Assembly (NCBI RefSeq): GCF_024298965.1
Contig: NZ_CP085193.1
Coordinates: 1,550,001-1,614,000 of the forward strand
DNA from: Streptomyces rapamycinicus NRRL 5491
Lineage (GTDB): Bacteria > Actinomycetota > Actinomycetes > Streptomycetales > Streptomycetaceae
Reading direction: 5' to 3'
Length of the DNA: 64,000 bases
Part shown: piece after piece, positions 16,932 to 26,885 of the stretch
How positions within the stretch are numbered: position 1 is the stretch's first letter
Layout of the letters: every line of letters starts with the position of its first letter
Made by a program: the position numbers and the translations under genes
Notes under the pieces: generated by a model
Told to the model about the DNA's origin: nothing
Seen by the model: only the letters and a program-made list of their open reading frames with translations
The model's database searches: none

Positions 16932-18076
16932 ACGATCGTGACGTTCGCCTGACCGCCCCCCTCACACATCGTCTGCAGGCCGTAGCGGCCTCCGGTGCGC
17001 TCCAGTTCGTGCAGGAGGGTCGTCATCAGCTTGGCGCCGGTGGCGCCGAGCGGGTGGCCCAGGGCGATGGCGCCGCCGTTGACGTTGACCCGCCCGGGGT
17101 CGGCTCCGGTCTCCTTCAGCCAGGCCAGGACGACGGGGGCGAACGCCTCGTTGATCTCGACCAGGTCGATGTCGCCGATGGTCAGCCCGGTCTTCTTCAG
17201 CGCGTGCGCGGTCGCCGGTATGGGCGCGGACAGCATCCGGATCGGGTCCTCGCCGCGCACCGACAGATGGTGCACCCGGGCGCGCGGGGTCAAGCCGTGC
17301 TCCCGTACGGCCTGTTCGGAGGCGAGCAGCAGGGCCGCGGCGCCGTCGGAGACCTGGGAGGAGAGCGCGGCGGTGAGCCGCCCGCCCTCGATGAGCGGCT
17401 TGAGCGCGGCCATCTTCTCCAGGCTGGTGTCCCGGCGCGGTCCCTCGTCCACCGCGACGTCCCGGAACGGGACGGTCTCGCGGTCGAAGCGGCCCTCGTC
17501 GATGGCGCGCAGCGCCCGCTGGTGCGAGGCCAGCGCGAACTCCTCCATGGCCTCGCGGCTGATGCCCCACTTCTCGGCGATCAGCTCGGCGCCGTAGAAC
17601 TGGCTGACCGGCCGGTCGCCGTAGCGCGCCCGCCATCCCTCCGAGCCCGCGAAGGGTCCTTCGGTCAGCCCCAGGGGCGCGCTGGCCTTGCCGCTGGCGA
17701 AGCCGATGGGCACCATCGACATGTTCTGCACGCCGCCCGCGACCACCAGGTCCTGGGTGCCGGAGAGCACCGCCTGGGCGGCGAAGTGCAGGGCCTGCTG
17801 CGAGGAGCCGCACTGCCGGTCGACGGTCACGCCCGGGACCTCCTCCGGGAGCCCGGCGGCCAGCCAGCAGGTGCGCGCGATGTCCCCGGCCTGTGGGCCC
17901 ACGGTGTCCAGACAGCCGAAGACGACGTCCTCGACGGCGGCCGGGTCGGCGCCCGAGCGCTCCATCAGCGTGCGCAGGACATGGGCGCCGAGATCGGCGG
18001 GGTGGACGGAGGCGAACCCGCCCTTCCGCCGCCCCACCGGCGTCCTTACCGCTTCCACGATGTATGCCTCGGGCAT
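16919..18076 (-). CDS. Acetyl-CoA C-acyltransferase (thiolase)
   Basis: This 385-aa thiolase would cleave 3-ketoacyl-CoA to acetyl-CoA and a shortened acyl-CoA. The nucleophile Cys89 is in VDRQCGSSQQAL. The second half carries the catalytic His/Cys region (NVNGGAIALGHPLGATGAKL and MCEGGGQANVTIVERL). Full family length. The start MPEAYIVEAVRTPVGR is typical. It is downstream of a TetR regulator and a truncated SDR on the same strand, and near acyl-CoA dehydrogenases. Together with the P450 at 27619 this resembles a steroid or terpenoid side-chain beta-oxidation set (FadA5-like role), which is inference. Confidence 0.92.
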   Translation of the reverse strand: MPEAYIVEAVRTPVGRRKGGFASVHPADLGAHVLRTLMERSGADPAAVEDVVFGCLDTVGPQAGDIARTCWLAAGLPEEVPGVTVDRQCGSSQQALHFAAQAVLSGTQDLVVAGGVQNMSMVPIGFASGKASAPLGLTEGPFAGSEGWRARYGDRPVSQFYGAELIAEKWGISREAMEEFALASHQRALRAIDEGRFDRETVPFRDVAVDEGPRRDTSLEKMAALKPLIEGGRLTAALSSQVSDGAAALLLASEQAVREHGLTPRARVHHLSVRGEDPIRMLSAPIPATAHALKKTGLTIGDIDLVEINEAFAPVVLAWLKETGADPGRVNVNGGAIALGHPLGATGAKLMTTLLHELERTGGRYGLQTMCEGGGQANVTIVERL

Positions 18077-18111
18077 GGCAGCTCCTTGAGGTCCCTCAGG
18101 TCATGACGGTC

Positions 18112-18816
18112 TTACGGCCTTTGTGTCTTTCGTTGTGCGGTCTCGACGTGTCTGTTCTGTCCTTCTCGCGGAGTGATGCCGTCCAGGACCATCGACAGAT
18201 ACTGGCGGGCGATCTCCTCGGGGCTGTGCCGGCCGCCCGGCCGGTACCAGGAGGCGGCGACCCACACCGTGTCGCGCAGGAACCGGTACGCCAGCCGGAC
18301 GTCGAGGTCGGCGCGGAAGGCCCCCTCGGCCACCCCGCGCTCGAGCGCGCCCAGCCATGCCCGCTCGAATCTCCCCTGCGAGTCGGCGAGATAGCGGAAG
18401 CGCGGCTGAGTGGACAGGTGTTTGGACTCCTTCTGGTAGATCTCGACGGCGGCGCGGTGCCGGTCGATCTCCCGGAAGGACTCGGTGACGAGTGCCTCGA
18501 CGGTCTCCCGGGGGCCGAGTCCGGCGCCGAGCACCTCGTCGTACCCGGTCCAGAGCTCGTTCAGGAAGGTGGAGAGGATCTCGTCGACCATCGACTCCTT
18601 GGAGTCGAAGTGGTAGTAGAGGCTGCCCGCGAGCATGCCCGCCTCGTCCGCGATCCGGCGGACGGTGGTCGCGTTGTACCCCTGGGCGGCGAAGACCTCC
18701 GCCGCGGTCGAGAGCAGTTCGCGCCGTCGCTCGGGGGACGGGGTCACGGTCGTCTTCTTCTCGCTGTTCTTCGCACTGTTTCCGGTGGAAGCGCGGTTCC
18801 TGGTGGAATTCGGCAC
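18112..18816 (-). CDS. TetR-family regulator (KstR2-like)
   Basis: This 234-aa repressor has its helix-turn-helix in residues 35-80 (LLSTAAEVFAAQGYNATTVR, DEAGMLAGSLYYHFDSKESM) after a charged 25-residue N-terminal extension. The C-terminal ligand domain is of the type associated with acyl-CoA effectors in KstR2-like and other lipid-catabolism regulators. It lies between the truncated SDR and the thiolase, all on the minus strand, and probably controls this set. The effector is unknown. Confidence 0.85.
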   Translation of the reverse strand: MPNSTRNRASTGNSAKNSEKKTTVTPSPERRRELLSTAAEVFAAQGYNATTVRRIADEAGMLAGSLYYHFDSKESMVDEILSTFLNELWTGYDEVLGAGLGPRETVEALVTESFREIDRHRAAVEIYQKESKHLSTQPRFRYLADSQGRFERAWLGALERGVAEGAFRADLDVRLAYRFLRDTVWVAASWYRPGGRHSPEEIARQYLSMVLDGITPREGQNRHVETAQRKTQRP

Positions 18817-18831
18817 GTTCCCATTCTCGCC

Positions 18832-19362
18832 TCATGGGTGCTGGCTGCTCACGGACACCGTCCCGCCCGTCATGTACGACGAGTAGCCGCTGGCCAGGAA
18901 GACGATGACGTTGGCCACCTCCCAGGGCTCGGCGTACCGGCCGAAGGCCTCGCGCTCGGTGAGCTCGGCCAGCAGTTCGGGGGTGGTGACCTTCACCAGA
19001 TGCGGATGCATGGCCAGGCTCGGCGAGACCGCGTTGACCCACACCCGGTACGCGGCGGCCTCGACCGCGGCGCAGCGGGTGAGCGCCATGACGCCCGCCT
19101 TGGCCGCCGCGTAGTGGGCCTGACCGGCCTGGGCGCGCCAGCCGACGACCGAGGCGTTGTTGACCACGACCCCGCCGTGGCCGTCGGCCTTCATCCGGCG
19201 CAGCGCGGCGCGGGCGCAGCGGAAGGTGCCGTTCAGGGTGACGTCGATGACCTTGTCCCACTGTTCGTCGGTCATCTCCGTCAGCAGGGCGGTGCCACCG
19301 AGCCCGGCGTTGTTGACCACCGCGTCCAGCCGTCCGTGGCGACGGTGGCTGGCCGCGCACAC
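18832..19362 (-). pseudogene. Short-chain dehydrogenase lacking its N-terminal Rossmann half
   Basis: 176 residues match the C-terminal two-thirds of a classical SDR: VVNNAG, the catalytic Ser region (VVNNASVVGWRAQAG), YxxxK as YAAAK, and a normal end (VANVIVFLASGYSSYMTGGT). The NAD-binding TGxxxGIG segment and about 80 N-terminal residues are absent. The homology starts at about 19350, just where a divergent acyl-CoA dehydrogenase, also lacking its start, begins. The GTG at 19362 therefore only follows the junction. It is most likely a non-functional remnant left by a deletion. Confidence 0.8.
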
Positions 19363-20328
19363 ACCCGCCGCGCCCCTCCCCTCCCTGGAGACCGCCGAGG
19401 GTTTCGCGGCGCACCGCGCCTGGGAGCGCGCCCTCGCGGCCGGCCGCTGGTCGGCGGTGACCTGGCTCGAGGAGTACGGCGGCCGGGGCGCGTCGGTGAT
19501 CGAGAGGCTGCTGTTCGAGGAGGAGTACTACGCGGCGGGCGCGCCCGGCCGGGTGAGCCAGAACGGGATCAGCCTGCTCGCCCCCACCCTCTTCGAGCAC
19601 GGCAGCGCCGAGCAGCGCGCCCGGATCCTGCCGCCGATGGCGCGCGGCGAGACGATCTGGGCCCAGGCGTGGTCCGAACCCGAGTCGGGCTCCGACCTCG
19701 CCTCGCTGCGCTCCACCGCCCGCCGCGCCGACGGCGGCTGGCGCCTGAGCGGACAGAAGACCTGGTCGTCCCGGGCGGCCTTCGCGGACCGGGCCTTCGG
19801 CCTGTTCCGCAGCGACCCGGCGGCGGACGCACCGCACCGGGGGCTGACGTATCTGATGTTCGCCCTGGACGCGCCCGGTGTGACCGTGCGCCCCATCGGC
19901 CGCCTCGACGGCAAGCCCGCCTTCGCGGAGCTCTTCCTGGACGAGGTGTTCGTCCCCGACGAGGACGTCATCGGCGAGCCGGGGCAGGGCTGGCGCATCG
20001 CGATGGGCACGGCGGGCAACGAGCGCGGGCTGACCCTGCGCAGCCCCGGCCGGTTCACCGCGGCGGCGCGGCGCCTGGTGGCGCTGTGGCGGGAACGGGC
20101 GGACGAGGCCGGGAGCGAGCCGGGGATCGAGGCGGCCGCGCGACGGCCCTGGACCTGCTGGGCCCCCACGGCGAACTGTCCGATGCCGCCGACGACCCGG
20201 ACGCGCCCGGCCCGTGGTCCGACGGCTACACCTTCGCCCTGGCGGGCCCGATCTCCGCGGGCACGAACGAGATCCAGCGCGGCATCATCGCCGAGCGGCT
20301 GCTGGGCCTGCCGAAGGGGCGCCGGTGA
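19346..20328 (+). pseudogene. Acyl-CoA dehydrogenase remnant: lost start and frameshifting internal deletion
   Basis: From about 19346 the frame reads RRWLAAHTPAAPLPSLETAE and continues through the normal ACAD body (WAQAWSEPESGSDLASLRST; LSGQKTWSSRAAFAD; VIGEPGQGWRIAMGTAGNER). Near 20135 the normal sequence breaks. The end of the family (TALDLLGPHGELSDAADD ... AGTNEIQRGIIAERLLGLPKG) continues in another frame to 20328, and about 40-45 residues usually present between these parts are missing. The first N-terminal residues and any start codon are also absent. Because the shifted frame stays open, it fuses formally to the next gene, but this is not a credible product. Confidence 0.8.
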
Positions 20329-20410
20329 GGGTGACGGGTCCGTGGCCGCGGCCGAGGCGGTGCGCCCCGTGGCGGGTGACGAGCCCATTGGCCGACGAGA
20401 GGGCGCTCGG

Positions 20411-21475
20411 ATGAGGTTCATGCTGGATCAGGCGCAGACGGACTTCGGCCGCACCGTGGACCGGATGCTCGGCGGCGCCGACACGCCGCACGCCATCCGG
20501 GCCTGGGGGCGCGGCGAGCACGCGCCGGGGCGCGCGGTGTGGGGGCGGCTCGCCAACACCGGGGTGACCGGGCTGGCCGTACCGGAGGCGTACGAGGGCG
20601 TCGGGCCACTGCCCGTCGAGCTGGGCGTGGCGTATGTCGCGGCGGGGCGGCACGCCGTGCCGGGGCCCCTGGCCGAGACGGCCGCCGCCGCGGTGCTGCT
20701 GGCCGCGCTCGCCGAGGGCGGCACGGCGCGGACCGGTCAGGTGGCCGAGGGCTGGCTGCCCCGGATCGCCGACGGGCGGGCGCCGGTGACGCTCGCGGCG
20801 GCCGACGGCGGGCCGTACGCGCTGGACGCGGACGCCGCCGACGCCGTCTTCGCCGTCGCGGGCGAGGAGCTGTGGCTGGCCCCGGGGCACGGGCCGGTCC
20901 AGCCCTCGTTCGACCCGGCCCGCCGGCTGGCCCGGCCGCTGCCCGGCGGTGAGTTGCTCGCCCGGGGCCCGGCCGTGGCCGCGGCCGCCGCGCGCGCCGC
21001 GGACTGGGCCGCCTTCGCCACGGCCGCGCTGTCGCTCGGCACCGGGCTCGCGCTGGTGGAGCGCACCGCGGCGTACGTCGGGCAGCGCATCCAGTTCGGC
21101 CGCCCGATCGGCTCGTTCCAGGCGGTGAAGCACCGGCTGGCGGACGCGCTCATCGGCCTGGAGTTCGCCCGGCCGCTGCTGTACGGGGCCGCGGTGGCGC
21201 TCGCGTCGGGGTCCACGGGCGGCGCGCTCGTGTCGGGACCCGCGGGCGGCGCGCTCGCGTCAGGGTCCACGAGCGACGCCCGGGCGGAGGTCGCCGCGGC
21301 GAAGGTGGCCACCGGCGCCGCCGCGTACGCGGCGGCGCGCACCGCCCTCCAACTGCACGGCGCGCTCGGCTGCACCGACGAGTACGACCTCTCGCTGTGG
21401 ATCCGCAGGGCCCGCGCCCTGCGCTCCGCCTGGGGCTCCCCGTCGGTTTGCCGCGCCCGCGTCCTCGCGCCCTGA
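20411..21475 (+). CDS. Acyl-CoA dehydrogenase family protein (short, partner-type subunit)
   Basis: This 354-aa protein has an N-terminal helical domain (MRFMLDQAQTDFGRTVDRML), a middle beta domain and a C-terminal four-helix domain (GQRIQFGRPIGSFQAVKHRL; ALQLHGALGCTDEYDLSLWI). Its size and divergent middle region resemble the second subunits of heteromeric steroid-type acyl-CoA dehydrogenases encoded as pairs, and its predecessor at 19346 is the expected partner. As that partner is broken, this protein may be idle. An in-frame 27-bp triple repeat adds a Gly/Ser/Ala-rich insert at about residues 263-289. The ATG at 20411 was chosen by the start of homology. Confidence 0.75.
   Translation: MRFMLDQAQTDFGRTVDRMLGGADTPHAIRAWGRGEHAPGRAVWGRLANTGVTGLAVPEAYEGVGPLPVELGVAYVAAGRHAVPGPLAETAAAAVLLAALAEGGTARTGQVAEGWLPRIADGRAPVTLAAADGGPYALDADAADAVFAVAGEELWLAPGHGPVQPSFDPARRLARPLPGGELLARGPAVAAAAARAADWAAFATAALSLGTGLALVERTAAYVGQRIQFGRPIGSFQAVKHRLADALIGLEFARPLLYGAAVALASGSTGGALVSGPAGGALASGSTSDARAEVAAAKVATGAAAYAAARTALQLHGALGCTDEYDLSLWIRRARALRSAWGSPSVCRARVLAP
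21197..21277 (+). repeat. Three 27-bp tandem repeats within the acyl-CoA dehydrogenase gene
   Basis: Units at 21197-21223, 21224-21250 and 21251-21277 encode ALASGSTGG, ALVSGPAGG and ALASGSTSD. They form a flexible insert between C-terminal helices not expected in this family. Confidence 0.85.
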
Positions 21476-21533
21476 CCGGTCTTGATCCATGCTGTATCGA
21501 CCCGTCAGTGAGCGAACAGCGAGGTATGCGCGG

Positions 21534-22538
21534 ATGCACCGGCCCCGGCCCACCCTGGAGAGCGTGGCGCGGCGCGCGGGTGTCTCGCGCGCCACCGTCT
21601 CCCGTGTCGTCAACGGCTCGACCAAGGTCGGTGAGGACAGCCGTGAGGCGGTCCTGAGCGCCATCCAGGAGCTGGGCTACATCCCCAACCAGGCGGCCCG
21701 CAGCCTGGTCACCCAGCGCACCGACTCCTTCGCGCTGGTGCTCCCCGAGGAGCCGGGCCGGGTCTTCTCCGACGACCGGTTCTTCCCGGGCGTGGTGCGC
21801 GGGGTGAGCCAGGAACTGGAGGCCGCGGACAAGCAGCTGGTGCTGATGATGGCCCGCTCCGCCGCCAGCCGCGACCGCATCGAGCGCTTCGCGCTGGCCC
21901 GCCATGTGGACGGGGTCATGGTCGCGTCGATGCACGGCGCCGATCCGCTGCCCGCCGCGCTGGCCCGGATGGGCATCCCGGTGGTCTGCAACGAACGGGT
22001 GCCGGGCCCGGCGTCGCCGCCGTACGTGGGGGTGGACAACGCGGCGGGCGCGGCGCTGGCCGTTGAGCATCTGATCCGCTCCGGGCGCACCCGCGTCGCC
22101 ACGGTCGCGGGCCCGCAGGACATGGTGGCCGGGATGGACCGGCTGTCGGGCTACCGGGCGGCGCTGGACGGGGCGCGGCTGGCGGCGCATGTCGCGGTCG
22201 GGGACTTCACCCAGGAGTCGGGGGCGGTCGCGATGCGGGAGCTGCTGGACCGGGAGCCCCGGCTGGACGGGGTGTTCGTGGCCTCCGACCTGATGGCGAT
22301 CGGGGTGCTGCGGGCGCTGCGCCTGGCGGGCCGGCGGGTGCCGGACGACGTGGCGGTGGTCGGCTTCGACGACATAGAGCCCGCGCGCTACACCGAACCC
22401 CCGCTGACCACCGTGCGCCAGCCGATAGGCGGCATCGGCCGTCGGCTGGCCCGCCAACTGCTGCGCCTGACCGCTGGAGAGAGCATCGAACCGGCGCTGG
22501 TCCTCCCCACGGAGCTGGTGATCCGCGAATCGGCGTAG
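21534..22538 (+). CDS. LacI-family transcriptional regulator
   Basis: This 334-aa regulator has its helix-turn-helix at residues 6-30 (TLESVARRAGVSRATVSRVV), the hinge helix NQAARSLV, and a complete periplasmic-binding-like effector domain ending TELVIRESA. The ATG at 21534 was chosen as the nearest to the HTH. Earlier in-frame starts add a non-conserved leader. It would repress genes until an inducer, often a sugar, binds. The target is unknown. It is separated from the convergent paaX gene by a strong hairpin. Confidence 0.9.
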   Translation: MHRPRPTLESVARRAGVSRATVSRVVNGSTKVGEDSREAVLSAIQELGYIPNQAARSLVTQRTDSFALVLPEEPGRVFSDDRFFPGVVRGVSQELEAADKQLVLMMARSAASRDRIERFALARHVDGVMVASMHGADPLPAALARMGIPVVCNERVPGPASPPYVGVDNAAGAALAVEHLIRSGRTRVATVAGPQDMVAGMDRLSGYRAALDGARLAAHVAVGDFTQESGAVAMRELLDREPRLDGVFVASDLMAIGVLRALRLAGRRVPDDVAVVGFDDIEPARYTEPPLTTVRQPIGGIGRRLARQLLRLTAGESIEPALVLPTELVIRESA

Positions 22539-22548
22539 CCGGGCGCGG

Positions 22549-22577
22549 GGCGGCGTCTCCGGCTGAGGGACGCCGCC
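22549..22577. terminator. Bidirectional hairpin terminator between lacI-like and paaX-like genes
   Basis: GGCGGCGTC (22549-22557) and GACGCCGCC (22569-22577) form a perfect 9-bp stem with an 11-base loop, between two convergent genes. No T-tract is present, as is common in Streptomyces. Confidence 0.6.
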
Positions 22578-22581
22578 GGGG

Positions 22582-23325
22582 TCAGCCGCCGCCCGCGTAC
22601 CGCGGCAGCCACGCCCGGAAGTCGCGTTCGAAGGCGTCGTAGCGGCGGCGCAGCTCCGCACCCGGCCAGCCCTCCGGCAGGAGCCGGCCGGGGAGGACGG
22701 GGTCGGCGAGGAGGTGGCGGAGGGCGGCGGCCGCGACGGTGAAGCGGTCGGCCGGTTCCGCCGCGCCGTCCAGCGCCGCGCCGAGCAGCCGGGCCTGGTG
22801 TGCCCAGCCGTCCAGGTCCCACAGGCGCGCGGCGAGCTCGGCCGGATCGCCCTCCGGCGCGCCGGTGAACCAGCCGCACTGCCCGGCGGCGACGTCCGGG
22901 CGCGGGTGGACGAGATTGGCGGGGCGCATCCAGGTGCCCTCGCGCAGCTCGGCCAGGCGCAGGGTGGCCATGGCCTGGCGGAGGGCGGCGCGCTCGGCCG
23001 CCTCGCGCCGGTCGGAGGTGACGATCGCGATCTCCCAGGCGCCGTCCCAGCGGCGGGTGCGGGGGGCGCGGCTCTCGTCCTGTCGCGCCTGGCGGGCCAG
23101 CAGCCGGTCGGTGAGCCGGTAGGTGCCGCCGCTCTGCTCCAGGTCACCGGCGGCGACCATGCGGGTGAGCGCGACCCGGATGGTGCCCTCGGCGGTGCCG
23201 AAGAGCGCGCCGACGCGCACCAGGGCGCGGGCGGGCAGCTGGGGCGGGTGCAGGCCCAGCAGGGTGCTGAGCACGACCGAGCGCGCGGTCAGCGGCCGCA
23301 GGGTGAGGGTTCCGGTGTCGTCCAT
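22582..23325 (-). CDS. PaaX-family repressor
   Basis: This 247-aa protein has an N-terminal winged helix (about residues 10-85: LTARSVVLSTLLGLHPPQLP, AEGTIRVALTRMVAAGDLEQ), the PaaX central region (RTRRWDGAWEIAIVTSDRRE) and a C-terminal domain. PaaX proteins repress phenylacetate or related acyl-CoA catabolic genes and respond to an aryl-CoA. It is divergent from an acyl-CoA dehydrogenase gene, with a 10-bp palindromic arm pair in the shared promoter region, so that gene is the likely target. No paaA-K genes are in the window. Confidence 0.88.
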   Translation of the reverse strand: MDDTGTLTLRPLTARSVVLSTLLGLHPPQLPARALVRVGALFGTAEGTIRVALTRMVAAGDLEQSGGTYRLTDRLLARQARQDESRAPRTRRWDGAWEIAIVTSDRREAAERAALRQAMATLRLAELREGTWMRPANLVHPRPDVAAGQCGWFTGAPEGDPAELAARLWDLDGWAHQARLLGAALDGAAEPADRFTVAAAALRHLLADPVLPGRLLPEGWPGAELRRRYDAFERDFRAWLPRYAGGG

Positions 23326-23346
23326 GGTTACGCGAAACCCTATCCA

Positions 23347-23380
23347 TTACAGTTCTTCGTCGCGCATAATAGAAGTGTAA
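23347..23380. promoter_or_regulatory. Palindromic operator TTACAGTTCT-N14-AGAAGTGTAA
   Basis: Arms 23347-23356 and 23371-23380 match at 9 of 10 positions. The site sits in the 118-base gap between the divergent paaX-like and acyl-CoA dehydrogenase genes and contains a CATAAT that could be a -10 element (23365-23370). AT-rich bases here stand out from the surroundings. Confidence 0.6.
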
Positions 23381-23443
23381 GGCCCTGGGGATGTGAGCCC
23401 CGGTCGGGCCCGGGAGACCACCGCGAACGAGGAGATGTCTGCC

Positions 23444-25086
23444 ATGAGCGCTACGCACGAGGTCCTCAACCAGGCCCCGCCGCTCATCGGCTTCAGCACC
23501 GCGGACGACCCCGCCCTGCTGGAGGCCCTGCGGCGGCACGGCGGCGGCTGGGGCGAACAGGAGGTGCGGGACCTGGGCGCGCGGGCAGGTTCCGCCGAGG
23601 TGCAGGACTGGGCGCGGATGGCCGAGGAGCACCCCCCGGTGCTGCACACCCACGACCGCTTCGGCCACCGCGTCGACGAGGTCGAGTACCACCCCGCCTA
23701 CCACCAGCTGATGGGCGTCGCCGTGGAGAGCGGCCAGCACGCGGCGGCGTGGAGCGAGACCCGCCCCGGCGCCCATCTGGTGCGCGCGGCCAAGTTCTAC
23801 GCCTTCGCACAGGCCGAGCCCGGCCATGGCTGCCCGATCTCCATGACGTACGCGGCGGTCCCGGCGCTGCGCGCCGAGCCGGAGCTCGCCGCCGGGTACG
23901 AACCGCTGCTGACCGCCCGCACCTACGACTTCGGGCTGCGCCCGCCGCTCGGCAAGCGGGGCCTGATCGCGGGAATGTCGATGACGGAGAAGCAGGGCGG
24001 CTCGGACGTCCGCGCCAACACCACCCGGGCCGTCCCGGACGGCGAGGGCCGATACGTGCTCACCGGCCACAAGTGGTTCACCTCCGCGCCGATGAGCGAT
24101 GTCTTCCTGACGCTGGCCCGGACGGAGGAGGGGGTCACCTGCTTCCTGGTGCCCCGGGTGCTGCCGGACGGCAGCCGCAACCCGCTGCGGCTGATGCGGC
24201 TCAAGAACAAGCTGGGCAACCGGTCCAACGCGTCGGCCGAGATCGAGTACGAGTCCGCCCTGGCCTGGCGGGTCGGCGAACCGGGCCGCGGGGTGCGGAC
24301 CATCGTGGAGATGGTCAACGTCACCCGGCTGGACTGCGTCATCGGCTCGGCGGCGGGCATGCGGGCCGGGCTGCGGCAGGCGCTGCACCACGCCGAGCAC
24401 CGCCGGGCGTTCGGCGCCGAGCTGGTCGACCAGCCGCTGATGCGCAATGTGCTCGCCGATCTGGCGGTCGAGTCGGAGGCGGCCACCACGCTCGCGATGC
24501 GGCTCGCGTCCGCTCTGGACCGCGCCGAGGACGGGGACGAGAGTGAGGCGGCGCTGCGCAGGCTGGGGCTCGCGGTGAGCAAGTACTGGGTGTGCAAGCG
24601 CGGCGCCACCCACGCCGCCGAGGCCCTGGAGTGCCTGGGCGGCAACGGCTACGTGGAGGAGTCCGGGATGCCCCGCCTGTATCGAGAGGCGCCCCTGCTG
24701 TCGATCTGGGAGGGCTCGGGGAACGTCGCCGCGCTCGACGTGCTGCGCGCGCTGGGCCGGGAGAACGGCGCCCTGGAGGCGTTCCTGGCCGAGGTCGACG
24801 CCGCGGCCGGGGCGGACGCCCGGCTGGACGCGGCCGTGGACCGGCTGCGCGGGCTGCTGCCGCAGCTCACCGACCCCGAGCGGGCGCAGCTGCTGGCGCG
24901 CCGGCTGGCCGAGCAGATGACGCTGGTGCTGCAGGGCAGCCTGCTGGTGCGGTACAGCCATCCGGCGGTCGCCGACGCGTTCTGCGCCTCGCGGCTCGAC
25001 GGGGACTGGGGGCACGCCTTCGGCACCCTGCCGCCCGGCACCGACACCGGCCCGATCCTGGAGCGGGCCCGCCCGAAGGACGCGCG

Positions 25087-25090
<4 letters not shown>
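23444..25090 (+). CDS. AidB-like acyl-CoA dehydrogenase
   Basis: This 548-aa protein is longer than ordinary ACADs, as in the AidB group. The N-terminal region (residues 1-170) is followed by the FAD-binding core (GMSMTEKQGGSDVRANTTRA; LTGHKWFTSAPMSDVFLTLA; LKNKLGNRSNASAEIEYESA) and the C-terminal helices (ALECLGGNGYVEESGMPRLY with YREAPLLSIWEGSGNV). AidB binds DNA and protects against alkylation, and related proteins oxidise branched acyl-CoAs such as isovaleryl-CoA. The ATG at 23444 has GAGGAG 9 bases upstream. Its stop overlaps the GTG of an enoyl-CoA hydratase, arguing for a catabolic role here. Controlled probably by the divergent PaaX-like protein. Confidence 0.88.
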
Positions 25091-25914
<824 letters not shown>

Positions 25915-25922
25915 CCGGGGTG

Positions 25923-25960
25923 CTCGGCTGACCGGGGCGGGCCGCGCCCGGTCAGCCGAG
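25923..25960 (+). terminator. Strong hairpin terminator after the enoyl-CoA hydratase gene
   Basis: CTCGGCTGACCGGG (25923-25936) pairs perfectly with CCCGGTCAGCCGAG (25947-25960) around a 10-base loop, 8 bases after the stop codon. A 14-bp perfect stem is a robust terminator even without a T-tract. Confidence 0.8.
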
Positions 25961-26086
25961 CGCGCTTGAGGGGAATGTCCTCGGCTAAATCTCGATGCGC
26001 CAATGTCAGCACTGCCCATTCCCCTATTCGAGGGAATTCCGGTAGTCACACGGCTGGCGGGCGCCCGTTCGGCCGAATATCTCCTC

Positions 26087-26851
26087 GTGAAGCGATGGCA
26101 GCGCGTATGGCGTGCGGGGGTCCTGGCCACTGCCCTTGTCCTCACCTCGGCGGGGGCGACAGCCCTGGCCGACGAGGACGGTGACGGTCCGGCGACAGCG
26201 CCCGCCTCCCCTCGGCCGACGGCCGACACCCGGTCCCGGGCCGGGGGCCCGGACGACGGACCGCTCGCCTGGGTGCGGATCCGGATCGGTCCCGGCCTGT
26301 GTGTGTGCGTCGCCGCCTCGGCGGGCCCGGTCGGCCTCGTCGCCCGATACGGCTGGTGTCCCAAACCCCCCAAGCCGACTCCGACGCCGACCCCCACGCC
26401 CACGCCCACACCGACCACCCCTACGCCCACACCCACGCCGTCGCCGACTCCTACGCCCACCCCGACGCCGACGCCGTCCTCGACGCCCGCCCCCAGTCCG
26501 TCCGCCACGCCGAGCCGTACGCCCACACCGACCCCCACCCCCACGCCGCGGGCCCCCTCCCCCACGCCCGCTCCGCGGCTCCCCGCGCCGGGGCCCACCC
26601 GCGCGCCCGCGCTGCCGCCGCCCCCGCCCTCGCGCACCCAGCCTCCGGCCTCACCCCCCGCGCCGGTTCCCGCACCGACCAGGACCCGTGCCGTCGAGAT
26701 GCACGCGTATGAGAAGCCCGCGCGCAAGAAGCCCGACGACGGGACCTCCTTGGTCACCTTCACTCTGCTGCTCACCGCGCCCGCGGTCCTCGCGGCCGCC
26801 GCTCTCCGTCCGCGTTCGCGCTCCGGCGCGCGCGGCGGGCGGCGCGGCTGA
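26087..26851 (+). CDS. Secreted or membrane-anchored Pro/Thr-repeat protein
   Basis: From the GTG at 26087 the protein (254 aa) starts [21 protein letters not shown] and continues [11 protein letters not shown], a signal peptide with AxA cleavage. A small domain with CVCVAAS and WCPK follows, then about 100 residues of Pro-Thr repeats (26370-26690). At the C-terminus is one hydrophobic segment ([19 protein letters not shown]) and a basic tail, so the protein probably spans the membrane or wall. No LPxTG sortase motif is visible. It is likely a surface protein with a rigid stalk. The start is uncertain, as an ATG further upstream (26003) lies in the same frame. Confidence 0.65.
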   Translation: MKRWQRVWRAGVLATALVLTSAGATALADEDGDGPATAPASPRPTADTRSRAGGPDDGPLAWVRIRIGPGLCVCVAASAGPVGLVARYGWCPKPPKPTPTPTPTPTPTPTTPTPTPTPSPTPTPTPTPTPSSTPAPSPSATPSRTPTPTPTPTPRAPSPTPAPRLPAPGPTRAPALPPPPPSRTQPPASPPAPVPAPTRTRAVEMHAYEKPARKKPDDGTSLVTFTLLLTAPAVLAAAALRPRSRSGARGGRRG

Positions 26852-26885
26852 CGGCCCACCGCCGAACCGCTTGGGAGGTTCACCC

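Noticed and set aside
19157..21475. A continuous 772-aa frame joining two acyl-CoA dehydrogenases
   Set aside because: The fusion arises because a frameshifted remnant stays open. The start lies inside the SDR on the other strand, and the first enzyme lacks its N-terminus and a middle block.
26370..26690. CRISPR array or VNTR locus
   Set aside because: The repeats are short Pro-Thr codons in a coding frame without spacers; they belong to a surface-protein stalk.
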